In this document: positions 26,065 through 32,767 of the stretch, in pieces
Layout of the letters: each line of letters begins with the position of its first letter
Position numbering within the stretch: the stretch's first letter is position 1
Source: an uncultured bacterium
GTDB lineage: Bacteria > Bacillota > Clostridia > Christensenellales > Pumilibacteraceae
Length of the DNA: 48,636 bases
Reading direction: 5' to 3'
Assembly (NCBI GenBank): GCA_949744905.1
Contig: CATKCE010000074.1
Coordinates: 1 to 48,636, forward strand
The notes under the pieces: model-generated
Databases searched by the model: none
What the model saw: only the letters and a program-made list of their open reading frames with translations
Told to the model about the DNA's origin: nothing
Made by a program: the position numbers and the translations under genes

Positions 26065-26873
26065 AACTGCTTTTTGAGCGAGCCGATATTCTTTATCGGA
26101 GTATAAGGGTCTTTATTGCGGTCGAGAAGCTCCTCGGCAAGCGCGAGGTAAGCAAGCGAGCCTGTGGAGCGCGGGTCGTATTGCATGATGGGGATTCCGT
26201 AACTTGTGGATTCCACCAGGCGGATATTGCGCGGTATGCGCGTTGAGAACACCTTTTTTCCGAATACTTTGAGTATCTCGTCGGCAACGTTGTTGACTAT
26301 GTTGCTGCGGCCGTCGAACATGGTCAGCACTACGCCTTCCACGTCCAGCGACGGATTGAGATATTTTTTGGCAAGTTTTATGGTGTTCATAAGTTGGCTC
26401 AACCCTTCGAGCGCGAAAAATTCGCCCTGTATGGGTATGAGTATCGAGTCCGCCACCGTTATCGCGTTTACCGTAAGAAGGGCGAGCGAGGGCGGGCAGT
26501 CTATAAGGATATAATCGTAATGGTTGCGTAATTCGCCCAAAGCGTTTTTGAGCACCTTTTCGCGGTTGTCCATGCTTACGAGCTCTATTTCCGCGCCGGA
26601 CAAGTCTATGTTGGACGGAATGATATCGAGGTTTGCGACCGAGGTTTTGAGTATCGCGTCGCGCGCCGTATCTTCGCCCACGAGCACGCTGTAAACCGAT
26701 TTGTTCAGTTTGCGCTTTTCAACGCCCAGACCGCTTGAAGTGCTTCCCTGGGGATCGATATCTATCAAGAGCACCTTTTTGCCGAGAACCGCAAGATATG
26801 CTCCGAGGTTGATGGTGGTGGTGGTTTTGCCCACGCCGCCTTTTTGATTTGCTATCGCTATTATTTTCGACAT
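26061..26873 (-). CDS. ParA/Soj-family ATPase without an adjacent parB
   Basis: Start at 26873 ('MSKIIAIANQKGG') with GGGAG upstream; the track start at 26924 lies in the -35 box. 270 residues. The deviant Walker A 'KGGVGKTTTTINLG' with the signature Lys, 'LLIDIDPQGSTSSGLG' and 'DYILIDCPPSL' identify a Soj-like chromosome or plasmid partition ATPase. Normally parB (spo0J) follows directly; here an AraC regulator follows with a four-base overlap. It could act with a ParB elsewhere or be an orphan ParA positioning another cargo. Confidence 0.88.
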   Translation of the reverse strand: MSKIIAIANQKGGVGKTTTTINLGAYLAVLGKKVLLIDIDPQGSTSSGLGVEKRKLNKSVYSVLVGEDTARDAILKTSVANLDIIPSNIDLSGAEIELVSMDNREKVLKNALGELRNHYDYILIDCPPSLALLTVNAITVADSILIPIQGEFFALEGLSQLMNTIKLAKKYLNPSLDVEGVVLTMFDGRSNIVNNVADEILKVFGKKVFSTRIPRNIRLVESTSYGIPIMQYDPRSTGSLAYLALAEELLDRNKDPYTPIKNIGSLKKQL

Positions 26874-26895
26874 AAGAAATTTTCTCCCACGGCTT

Positions 26896-26924
26896 ATTAT
26901 AGCATACAAAATTTTCAAATGCAA
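26896..26924 (-). promoter_or_regulatory. promoter of the parA-AraC operon
   Basis: Minus strand: TTGCAT (26924-26919), spacer 17, TATAAT (26901-26896), with TGC before the -10 (extended). The leader is about 16 bases and contains GGGAG. Confidence 0.82.
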
Positions 26925-27033
26925 GTTTTTAACGCATTCCGTAAGGCGGCAAAAAGAGCGTATATGCGGATACCGTAGCGTAAAGACGCATGGCGCAACA
27001 CCGCTTTCTCACAAAACGCACCCCGCAAATAAG

Positions 27034-27062
27034 TTGTAAAATCGATATTACTGTGCTATACT
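27034..27062 (+). promoter_or_regulatory. promoter of the ecf-truA operon, placed at the start codon
   Basis: TTGTAA (27034-27039), spacer 17, TATACT (27057-27062), with TGC before the -10. The -10 ends nine bases before the ecfA1 ATG at 27072, so the transcript would have almost no leader. No Shine-Dalgarno-like bases occur in the 20 bases before the ATG. Confidence 0.65.
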
Positions 27063-27071
27063 TATACCGCA

Positions 27072-27893
27072 ATGATAGAAGTGCGCAACGTAAAATTCGT
27101 ATATAACGAGGGCGCAGAGGACGAAAAAGAGGCTCTGCACAACGTATCGTTTACCGTAAACGACGGTGAATTCGTAGCTCTTGTGGGGCATAACGGAAGC
27201 GGCAAGAGTACTCTTGCCAGACTTTTCAACGGTTTGCTCGCGCCGAGTTCCGGCATTGTCAAGGTGGACGGAATGGACACCTCGGACAAAAAAGCGCTGT
27301 TCGATATTCGTAAGACGGTGGGAGTCGTTTTCCAGAATCCCGACAACCAGATGGTGGCGTCGGTAATAGAGGACGACGTGGCTTTCGGTCCGGAAAATCT
27401 GGGACTTGCGAGTGAAGAAATAAGCGAACGCGTCGAATGGGCGCTTAAAAGCGTGGGAATGGCGGAGCACCGCAAAGGTACTCCGTTCCGGTTGTCCGGC
27501 GGGCAGAAACAGCGCATAGCGATAGCGGGAGTGCTTGCCGTAAAGCCCAAAGTAATGGTGCTGGATGAAAGCACCGCCATGCTCGACCCCTTGGGACGCG
27601 ACGAAGTAATGAATGTCATAACGCGGCTCAACCGCGAAGAAAAAATGACCGTGATAATGATAACGCATTTTATGGAGGAAGCCGCGCTTGCCGACCGCAT
27701 AATAGTAATGCGCGACGGCCGCGTCGCCGCGGAGGGCGGCAAAGAGATATTCCGCAAGCGGGAGCTTATAGAGAGCGCAGGGCTTGAACTGCCTGTCGCC
27801 GCGCGTATCGCGGCAAAACTGCGCGAACGCGGACTTGATATAGAGGGCGACGTTACTTTGCCCGGGGAGCTTATCGACGCGTTATGCCCATAA
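27072..27893 (+). CDS. ecfA1: ECF transporter ATPase subunit EcfA1
   Basis: 273 residues. Walker A 'GHNGSGKSTLARLFN', Q-loop 'VFQNPDNQMVAS', signature 'LSGGQKQRIAIAG', Walker B 'VMVLDESTAMLDP' and H-loop 'ITHFMEE' are those of the energising ATPase of energy-coupling-factor vitamin/metal importers. 'MIEVRNVKFVYN' is the family-standard N-terminus, so the start is secure even though no ribosome binding site is present. It overlaps ecfA2 by ten bases. No substrate-binding S component is encoded here, as expected of a shared group II module. Confidence 0.93.
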   Translation: MIEVRNVKFVYNEGAEDEKEALHNVSFTVNDGEFVALVGHNGSGKSTLARLFNGLLAPSSGIVKVDGMDTSDKKALFDIRKTVGVVFQNPDNQMVASVIEDDVAFGPENLGLASEEISERVEWALKSVGMAEHRKGTPFRLSGGQKQRIAIAGVLAVKPKVMVLDESTAMLDPLGRDEVMNVITRLNREEKMTVIMITHFMEEAALADRIIVMRDGRVAAEGGKEIFRKRELIESAGLELPVAARIAAKLRERGLDIEGDVTLPGELIDALCP

Positions 27894-28768
27894 AAATCAC
27901 CGACCTTAATTATGTTTACAGCGCAGGAACTCCGTTTGCGAAACACGCTCTTAAAAACGTCGATCTTTATATAGAAGACGGCGAATTTTGGGGCGTTATC
28001 GGGCACACCGGCAGCGGCAAAAGCACGCTGTTTTCGCACCTTAACGCTTTGACGAGAATACAAAGCGGCGTTATACAGGTGGACGAATTTACCATGACCG
28101 GCAACGGCGGAAAAAAGCTCAAACGCAAAAACCGCCCCGATTTCAAAGCTTTGCGCGCCCGCGTGGGCATGGTTTTCCAATATCCCGAGTACCAGCTGTT
28201 TGCCGAAAGCGTTGAAGAAGACGTGGCTTTCGGGGCTAAAAACATAGGGATAAAAGGGGACGAGCTTGCCGAGCGGGTCGAAAACGCGATAAAAATGGTG
28301 GGACTCGACTACGAAGAAGTTCGGTCGCGCAGTCCTTTCGATCTTTCCGGAGGACAAAAGCGCAGGGTCGCGCTTGCCGGCGTGCTTGCCATGCACCCCA
28401 AAGTGCTTGTTCTCGACGAGCCCACCGCGGGACTCGATCCCCGCGGCAAAAAAGAGATACTCGACCTGATAACCGAGATAAAGGCCGCGCTTTGTCCCAC
28501 TATCATAATGATATCGCACAACATGGACGAGGTGGCAAGGTACTGCGATAAAATAGCCGTCATGGCGGACGGCGAATTAAAACTCACCGCCACTCCGAAA
28601 GAACTGTTCACACAGACCGGACTGCTTGAATCGTTGCATATAGAAATGCCGCAGGTCACGGCGCTTGCCTGCGCGCTTGCAAGCCGCGGACTTGACGTGT
28701 CGGGCGCGGCGCTTACCGAGGACGAACTGGTGGAAGAAATACTTCGCGCAAAAGGGGTGACGGCATGA
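27884..28768 (+). CDS. ecfA2: ECF transporter ATPase subunit EcfA2
   Basis: 294 residues. 'GHTGSGKSTLFSHLN', 'MVFQYPEYQLFAESVEEDV' (the EcfA2-type Q-loop), 'LSGGQKRRVALAGVL', 'VLVLDEPTAGLDP' and 'ISHNMDEV' are all intact. It pairs with EcfA1 as a heterodimeric ATPase below EcfT. The start overlaps ecfA1 by ten bases, and the stop overlaps ecfT by four. Confidence 0.94.
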   Translation: MPIKITDLNYVYSAGTPFAKHALKNVDLYIEDGEFWGVIGHTGSGKSTLFSHLNALTRIQSGVIQVDEFTMTGNGGKKLKRKNRPDFKALRARVGMVFQYPEYQLFAESVEEDVAFGAKNIGIKGDELAERVENAIKMVGLDYEEVRSRSPFDLSGGQKRRVALAGVLAMHPKVLVLDEPTAGLDPRGKKEILDLITEIKAALCPTIIMISHNMDEVARYCDKIAVMADGELKLTATPKELFTQTGLLESLHIEMPQVTALACALASRGLDVSGAALTEDELVEEILRAKGVTA

Positions 28769-29601
28769 AGGACGTTACCATTGGGCAGTATTATCCGGTA
28801 TCGAGCCCGATCCACCGGCTCGACCCGCGGATAAAACTGCTTGCCGTTATCTTATATATAGTAGCGATATTCTTCATACAAAAGTTTGTCGGATTCGCGC
28901 TGGTCGCGGTGTTTTTGCTGGCGGCGGTGTTTTTGAGCAGAGTCCCGCTTTTGAAAGTGCTGAGAAGCCTGCGCGCCGTTCTGTTTTTGGTGACGTTTAC
29001 CATGATAATAAGCGTGCTGTTTTACTCGTCTAAAACGGCCGAGCCGTTGTGGGCGTGGGGCATAATAAAGATATACAAGCAGGGACTTATTAACGCCGCC
29101 CGCATGGGGCTCAGACTTATACTGCTCGTGCTGGGTCCGAGTCTTCTTACGCTTACCACGACTCCCACCGCGCTTACCGACGGTCTTGAAAGTCTGCTTA
29201 AACCGCTGGCGCTCATAAAACTGCCGATACACGAACTGGCTATAATAATGAGCATTGCGCTGAGACTTATACCAACGCTTATGGAGGAGACCGAAAAGAT
29301 AATGAACGCGCAAAAAGCGCGTTGCGCCGATTTCGATACCGGCAATATTTTCAAACGCGCGAAGGCTCTTATACCGGTGCTCATACCGTTGTTCGTCAGT
29401 TCGTTCCGCAGGGCGGACGAGCTTGCCGACGCGATGGATTCGCGCTGTTACCGCGGGGCGAAGGGACGCACCCGTATGAAAAGACTTAAACTGCATTTCC
29501 GCGATTTTGCCGCTTCGTTTGTCATGCTCGCGCTGTTTTTCGTTATTTTGGTGCTTCGCTACAACTGGTTCGGTTGGGCGTTTGTGGCGGCGCTCATATG
29601 A
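28765..29601 (+). CDS. ecfT: ECF transporter transmembrane subunit EcfT
   Basis: 278 residues beginning 'MKDVTIGQYYPVSSPIHRLDPRIKL', the usual EcfT start ('..S.LH.LDPR.K'). It has about five membrane helices and two coupling motifs with Ala-Arg-Gly-type residues, seen here as 'KARCADFDTGN' and 'DAMDSRCYRGAKGRT'. It links the two ATPases to interchangeable vitamin-binding S components. The ATGA overlap on both sides (ecfA2 and truA) shows tight coupling. Confidence 0.93.
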   Translation: MKDVTIGQYYPVSSPIHRLDPRIKLLAVILYIVAIFFIQKFVGFALVAVFLLAAVFLSRVPLLKVLRSLRAVLFLVTFTMIISVLFYSSKTAEPLWAWGIIKIYKQGLINAARMGLRLILLVLGPSLLTLTTTPTALTDGLESLLKPLALIKLPIHELAIIMSIALRLIPTLMEETEKIMNAQKARCADFDTGNIFKRAKALIPVLIPLFVSSFRRADELADAMDSRCYRGAKGRTRMKRLKLHFRDFAASFVMLALFFVILVLRYNWFGWAFVAALI

Positions 29602-30350
29602 AGACGTATCTGCTTACGCTTTCTTACGACGGCACCGCGTACAGCGGTTGGCAACGGCAGAAAAACGCCCGCACCGTCCAGCAAGAGGTGGAGGAAGCGC
29701 TTTACCGTTTGACCGGATTTGACGTATCGGTCACTGCGTCGGGACGCACCGACGAGGGAGTGCACGCTCTCGGGCAGGCGGTGTCGTTTAGTTGCGAATT
29801 GCCGATGCCCGCCGCAAACGCGGTAAACGCCCTTAACGGCAAACTTCCGCATGATATCCGCGCGGTAAACTGCCGGGAGGTAGCCGCCGGTTTTTGCGCG
29901 CGGCGGAGCGCCAAACGCAAGACTTACGCATACAGATTTTATGTTTCGCCCGCGGTCGTGCCGCAAATAGACCGGTACGCGCTACGTCTGGGTTCGCCGC
30001 TCGATACGGAACTGCTTACCAAGGCGGCAAAAAAGATAGAGGGGACGCACGATTTTAAGGAATTTTATTGCCTCGGCTCGTCGGCGAAAACAACGGTGCG
30101 CACGGTGTATTCGTGCAATCTTACGGAATATGCCGAAAATGGTATAATGCCGCTGTCTTATGAACTGAGGATATGCGGCAACGGTTTTTTGTACAAAATG
30201 GTGCGCCTTTTGACCGGCGCGCTTTTGCGCCTAAACGGCGGGGAAATTTCTTTGGCGGAATTTGAGGCGGCGTTAAACGGAGAGGGAACTTTACGAAAGA
30301 TACCGGCGCCGTCCAAAGGACTTACTCTTGCGGGCGTGGAATACGATTGA
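29598..30350 (+). CDS. truA: tRNA pseudouridine(38-40) synthase
   Basis: The start at 29598 ('MKTYLLTLSYDGTAYSGWQ') is chosen over 29574, which lies inside ecfT; it overlaps the ecfT stop by four bases. 250 residues. The catalytic Asp is in 'SGRTDEGVHALGQ', and the C-terminal 'GNGFLYKMVRLLTGALL' matches the family. TruA converts U38-40 in the anticodon arm of tRNAs. ecfA1-ecfA2-ecfT-truA is a conserved Firmicutes order that usually sits in the ribosomal-protein region; here it is detached from ribosomal genes. Confidence 0.94.
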   Translation: MKTYLLTLSYDGTAYSGWQRQKNARTVQQEVEEALYRLTGFDVSVTASGRTDEGVHALGQAVSFSCELPMPAANAVNALNGKLPHDIRAVNCREVAAGFCARRSAKRKTYAYRFYVSPAVVPQIDRYALRLGSPLDTELLTKAAKKIEGTHDFKEFYCLGSSAKTTVRTVYSCNLTEYAENGIMPLSYELRICGNGFLYKMVRLLTGALLRLNGGEISLAEFEAALNGEGTLRKIPAPSKGLTLAGVEYD

Positions 30351-30411
30351 GTCGTAAGCGCGGAATATACAAAAAAATGCGTTACGCGTCGATTTATTTT
30401 TTGAAAACCCC

Positions 30412-30439
30412 TTGACAAATGCTACAAATATTGTAAAAT
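30412..30439 (+). promoter_or_regulatory. promoter of the LytTR/GHKL two-component operon
   Basis: TTGACA (30412-30417), 16-base spacer, TAAAAT (30434-30439). The leader to the GTG at 30558 is about 110 bases and contains two strong Shine-Dalgarno sequences, GGAGG at 30471 and at about 30549. Confidence 0.75.
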
Positions 30440-30479
30440 AGTTATATTAAGGTATATACATTTTTTATCAGGAGGTGAG

Positions 30480-30536
30480 GTGCGGACTGTTCGGCGTAAA
30501 TATTATGCGGAAATGATTTTTTTATGCTTTATATAA
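30480..30536 (+). CDS. possible 18-residue leader peptide in the two-component 5' region
   Basis: GTG at 30480 follows GGAGG at 30471-30475 and reads 'MRTVRRKYYAEMIFLCFI' to TAA at 30534. The peptide is basic at its N-terminus and hydrophobic at its C-terminus. The spacing from Shine-Dalgarno to start is only four bases. It could be a regulatory leader or simply chance; there is no second line of evidence. Confidence 0.25.
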   Translation: MRTVRRKYYAEMIFLCFI

Positions 30537-30557
30537 TTACTTCATAAGGAGGAGAGT

Positions 30558-31301
30558 GTGGTTTACAAAGTTGCTGTTGTCGACGACGAAGCTGAGATCG
30601 TGGAAAAATTATCCCTCATGTTAGACCGTTATTCCGAAAAATCGCGGGGGGGGGACTCCTTCGTAATAAATTGTTTTAATAACGGAGACGAATTTTTACG
30701 GTCGGAAACCAATATTTACGACATCATATTACTCGATATCAACATGCCCGGGACCAACGGGCTGAAAACAGCAAAGCTGATAAGATCCGAAAACAAGACC
30801 GCCGTTATAATATTTTGTACGCATTACGCACAGTACGCCGTAAAAGGTTATGAAGTCAACGCCTTGGGATACCTGGTAAAACCCATAGACGAAAACGCGT
30901 TCACGAGAAACATCGCGCGCGCGATAGACGTGCTTAAAAGCAACCAGACCAGAAAACTTTATATCAAAACGTTCCACGGAATGGACGTGGAACTTATTTC
31001 CGATATTGTGTATCTCGAAGTGCAGATACATAATTTATTTTATTACGCTTTGCGCGGCAACGAGTTGGTAACTTATAAATCGCGCGGCACAATGCACGAA
31101 ATGTGCAGGAATCTGGAAGAATTCAATTTTGCGAGATGCAGCGCGTGTTATCTTATAAATCTTAACCACGTTACTTCCATAAGAAACGGCGAAGTGCATT
31201 TGCGGGGCGGCAAGGTATTGCCTATCAGCCGCAAGTTTTTGAGGAGCTTTACCGAAAATTTCATGCGATTTTTGGGAAAGAACGGGACTGTAAATGTCTG
31301 A
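30558..31301 (+). CDS. LytTR-family response regulator (AgrA/LytR type)
   Basis: 247 residues from a GTG start behind AAGGAGGAG. The receiver domain (about 3-125) has the acidic pair 'VVDDEAE', the phospho-acceptor Asp60 in 'ILLDINMPG' and the conserved Lys in 'YLVKPID'. A LytTR DNA-binding domain follows (about 140-240: 'LYIKTFHG', 'YLEVQIHN', 'FARCSACYLINLNHV'). Codons 30-33 contain nine consecutive Gs (30646-30654), a possible slippage site. The stop overlaps the kinase gene by eight bases. Such regulators often control surface, adhesion or bacteriocin genes; the target here is unknown. Confidence 0.92.
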   Translation: MVYKVAVVDDEAEIVEKLSLMLDRYSEKSRGGDSFVINCFNNGDEFLRSETNIYDIILLDINMPGTNGLKTAKLIRSENKTAVIIFCTHYAQYAVKGYEVNALGYLVKPIDENAFTRNIARAIDVLKSNQTRKLYIKTFHGMDVELISDIVYLEVQIHNLFYYALRGNELVTYKSRGTMHEMCRNLEEFNFARCSACYLINLNHVTSIRNGEVHLRGGKVLPISRKFLRSFTENFMRFLGKNGTVNV

Positions 31302-32589
31302 ATATGCAAAAGTAATATCGTTTATTTTCGACCTTGCGGGCAACGAGTTCATGACGCAGATACTTCTCGTCGCGCTGCTTTTTATACCGGTATGCAAAAG
31401 GCGGAGCCTGTTTTTCGTAAGGTATCCGCTGTGCCTGGCGGTAATGGTGCTGTACCACTGGCTCTGCCGGTTATGCAACTGGAACATACTGCCTCCTTTA
31501 AGTTATTTCTTTACTGTGGTGATGCTGTTTTGCACCAATCTGATATGTTTCCGCACCGACGTATGGCAGGCGCTCTTTTTGAGCGTATGCGTGTATTGCG
31601 TACAGCATCTCATCAGCAATATTTCGTATTCTTTGATATACGTGATAGTATTTTCGGCTAAGCGTTGGGAACCGTTTGAATATTATTTTATCATCATGCC
31701 GATAGTTACGGCGGCGGGAATGGCCGCCGCGTACTTTTTTATGGTGCGGTGGTTGTGTTTTACGGAAGAATTGAAGTTTAACAGCAACGTCGTGATATAT
31801 ATAATAACGGCGTTCATACTGGTGGCGTCGGTACTTACGTATTACGGACGGCAGTCGATATTTTATATGCTGGACGGCGTGACGTATATGCTTATAATCG
31901 CGTCGCTGTTCACGGTTTCAACTCTCGTTATGGGATTCATGAATATCCGGAAGCAACAGCTCGAACAGGAAAATACTATACTCATCGAGCTTATGCATAA
32001 GGACAAGCAGCGTTACGAGCAGGCCAAGCTCAGCAACGAAAAGATACAGATAAAGTATCACGACATAAAACAGCGGGAACATCAGGGTATAGTGGATTAC
32101 GAGGAATTGTCCGAGATCGAGGGCGATAAAGAGATACTTAACAGCACGTATTTTACAGGCAACCCCGCGCTTGACGTGGTGCTTTCGGAAAAAGCGCTTT
32201 TGTGCGGGCGTCTTGGCATTCGGTTTATATGTACGGCGGACGGCTCGGTCATAGAATTCATGAAGCCGTACCACATATATTCGCTTATAGGGAACGCTTT
32301 GCAAAATTGCATAGAGAGCGTCAGGGAGCAGGACGACGACGTTCAAAAAGAGATAATAGTGGAGATAGTGCGGCGCAATAATATGTGCGTTATAAAAACG
32401 ACCAACTATTCCTGCGACGCGCTTGTGCTGAAAGACGGTATACCGCAGACCAAAAAGACCGATATCGAAAACCACGGTTTCGGGACCAAGAGCATGCGTA
32501 ACGTGGTGCACAAATACGGAGGACAGATAAGTTTCATTTCCGAGAACAATATATTTACCATGCTTGCCGCAATCCCTTTGCTACGGTGA
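31294..32589 (+). CDS. GHKL-family sensor histidine kinase (AgrC-like)
   Basis: 431 residues. About six membrane helices fill residues 10-215, with no large extracellular domain, as in AgrC-type peptide sensors. The phosphorylation helix carries His in 'IKYHDIKQREHQ'. The ATP-binding domain shows the N-box 'NALQNCIESV' and G-box 'GFGTKSM' (HATPase_c_5 type). It overlaps the response-regulator gene, so the two form one pair. No agrB- or agrD-like genes are adjacent, so its signal is unknown. Confidence 0.9.
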   Translation: MSEYAKVISFIFDLAGNEFMTQILLVALLFIPVCKRRSLFFVRYPLCLAVMVLYHWLCRLCNWNILPPLSYFFTVVMLFCTNLICFRTDVWQALFLSVCVYCVQHLISNISYSLIYVIVFSAKRWEPFEYYFIIMPIVTAAGMAAAYFFMVRWLCFTEELKFNSNVVIYIITAFILVASVLTYYGRQSIFYMLDGVTYMLIIASLFTVSTLVMGFMNIRKQQLEQENTILIELMHKDKQRYEQAKLSNEKIQIKYHDIKQREHQGIVDYEELSEIEGDKEILNSTYFTGNPALDVVLSEKALLCGRLGIRFICTADGSVIEFMKPYHIYSLIGNALQNCIESVREQDDDVQKEIIVEIVRRNNMCVIKTTNYSCDALVLKDGIPQTKKTDIENHGFGTKSMRNVVHKYGGQISFISENNIFTMLAAIPLLR

Positions 32590-32608
32590 CGGCACTGTTT
32601 AACAGTTG

Positions 32609-32645
32609 AAAAAAGCGGTCGGGACACGTATCCGGCCGCTTTTCT
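32609..32645 (+). terminator. terminator of the two-component operon
   Basis: AAAAGCGGTCGG pairs with CCGGCCGCTTTT (one mismatch) around a 9-base loop, followed by CTATTT. It separates the regulators from the surface-enzyme genes. Confidence 0.75.
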
Positions 32646-32689
32646 ATTTGCCACATACGACAAAAAACGTTCCTGTCGTGACACGCCTA

Positions 32690-32718
32690 TTTACATATTG
32701 ATAAAGGTGGTCTATTCT
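32690..32718 (+). promoter_or_regulatory. candidate promoter of the surface-carbohydrate genes
   Basis: TTTACA (32690-32695), 17-base spacer, TATTCT (32713-32718). A small hairpin (GGGCG-ATTTT-CGCCC) lies in the leader, just before the ribosome binding site GGAGGAAA. The boxes are imperfect, as expected if an activator is needed. Confidence 0.45.
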
Positions 32719-32767
32719 GGAAAAAAGGGCGATTTTCGCCCCGAATAAATCAAAATGGAGGAAAAGT

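Noticed and set aside
27062-28519. 485-residue minus-strand ORF
   Set aside because: Antisense shadow of two ATPase genes with intact Walker motifs.
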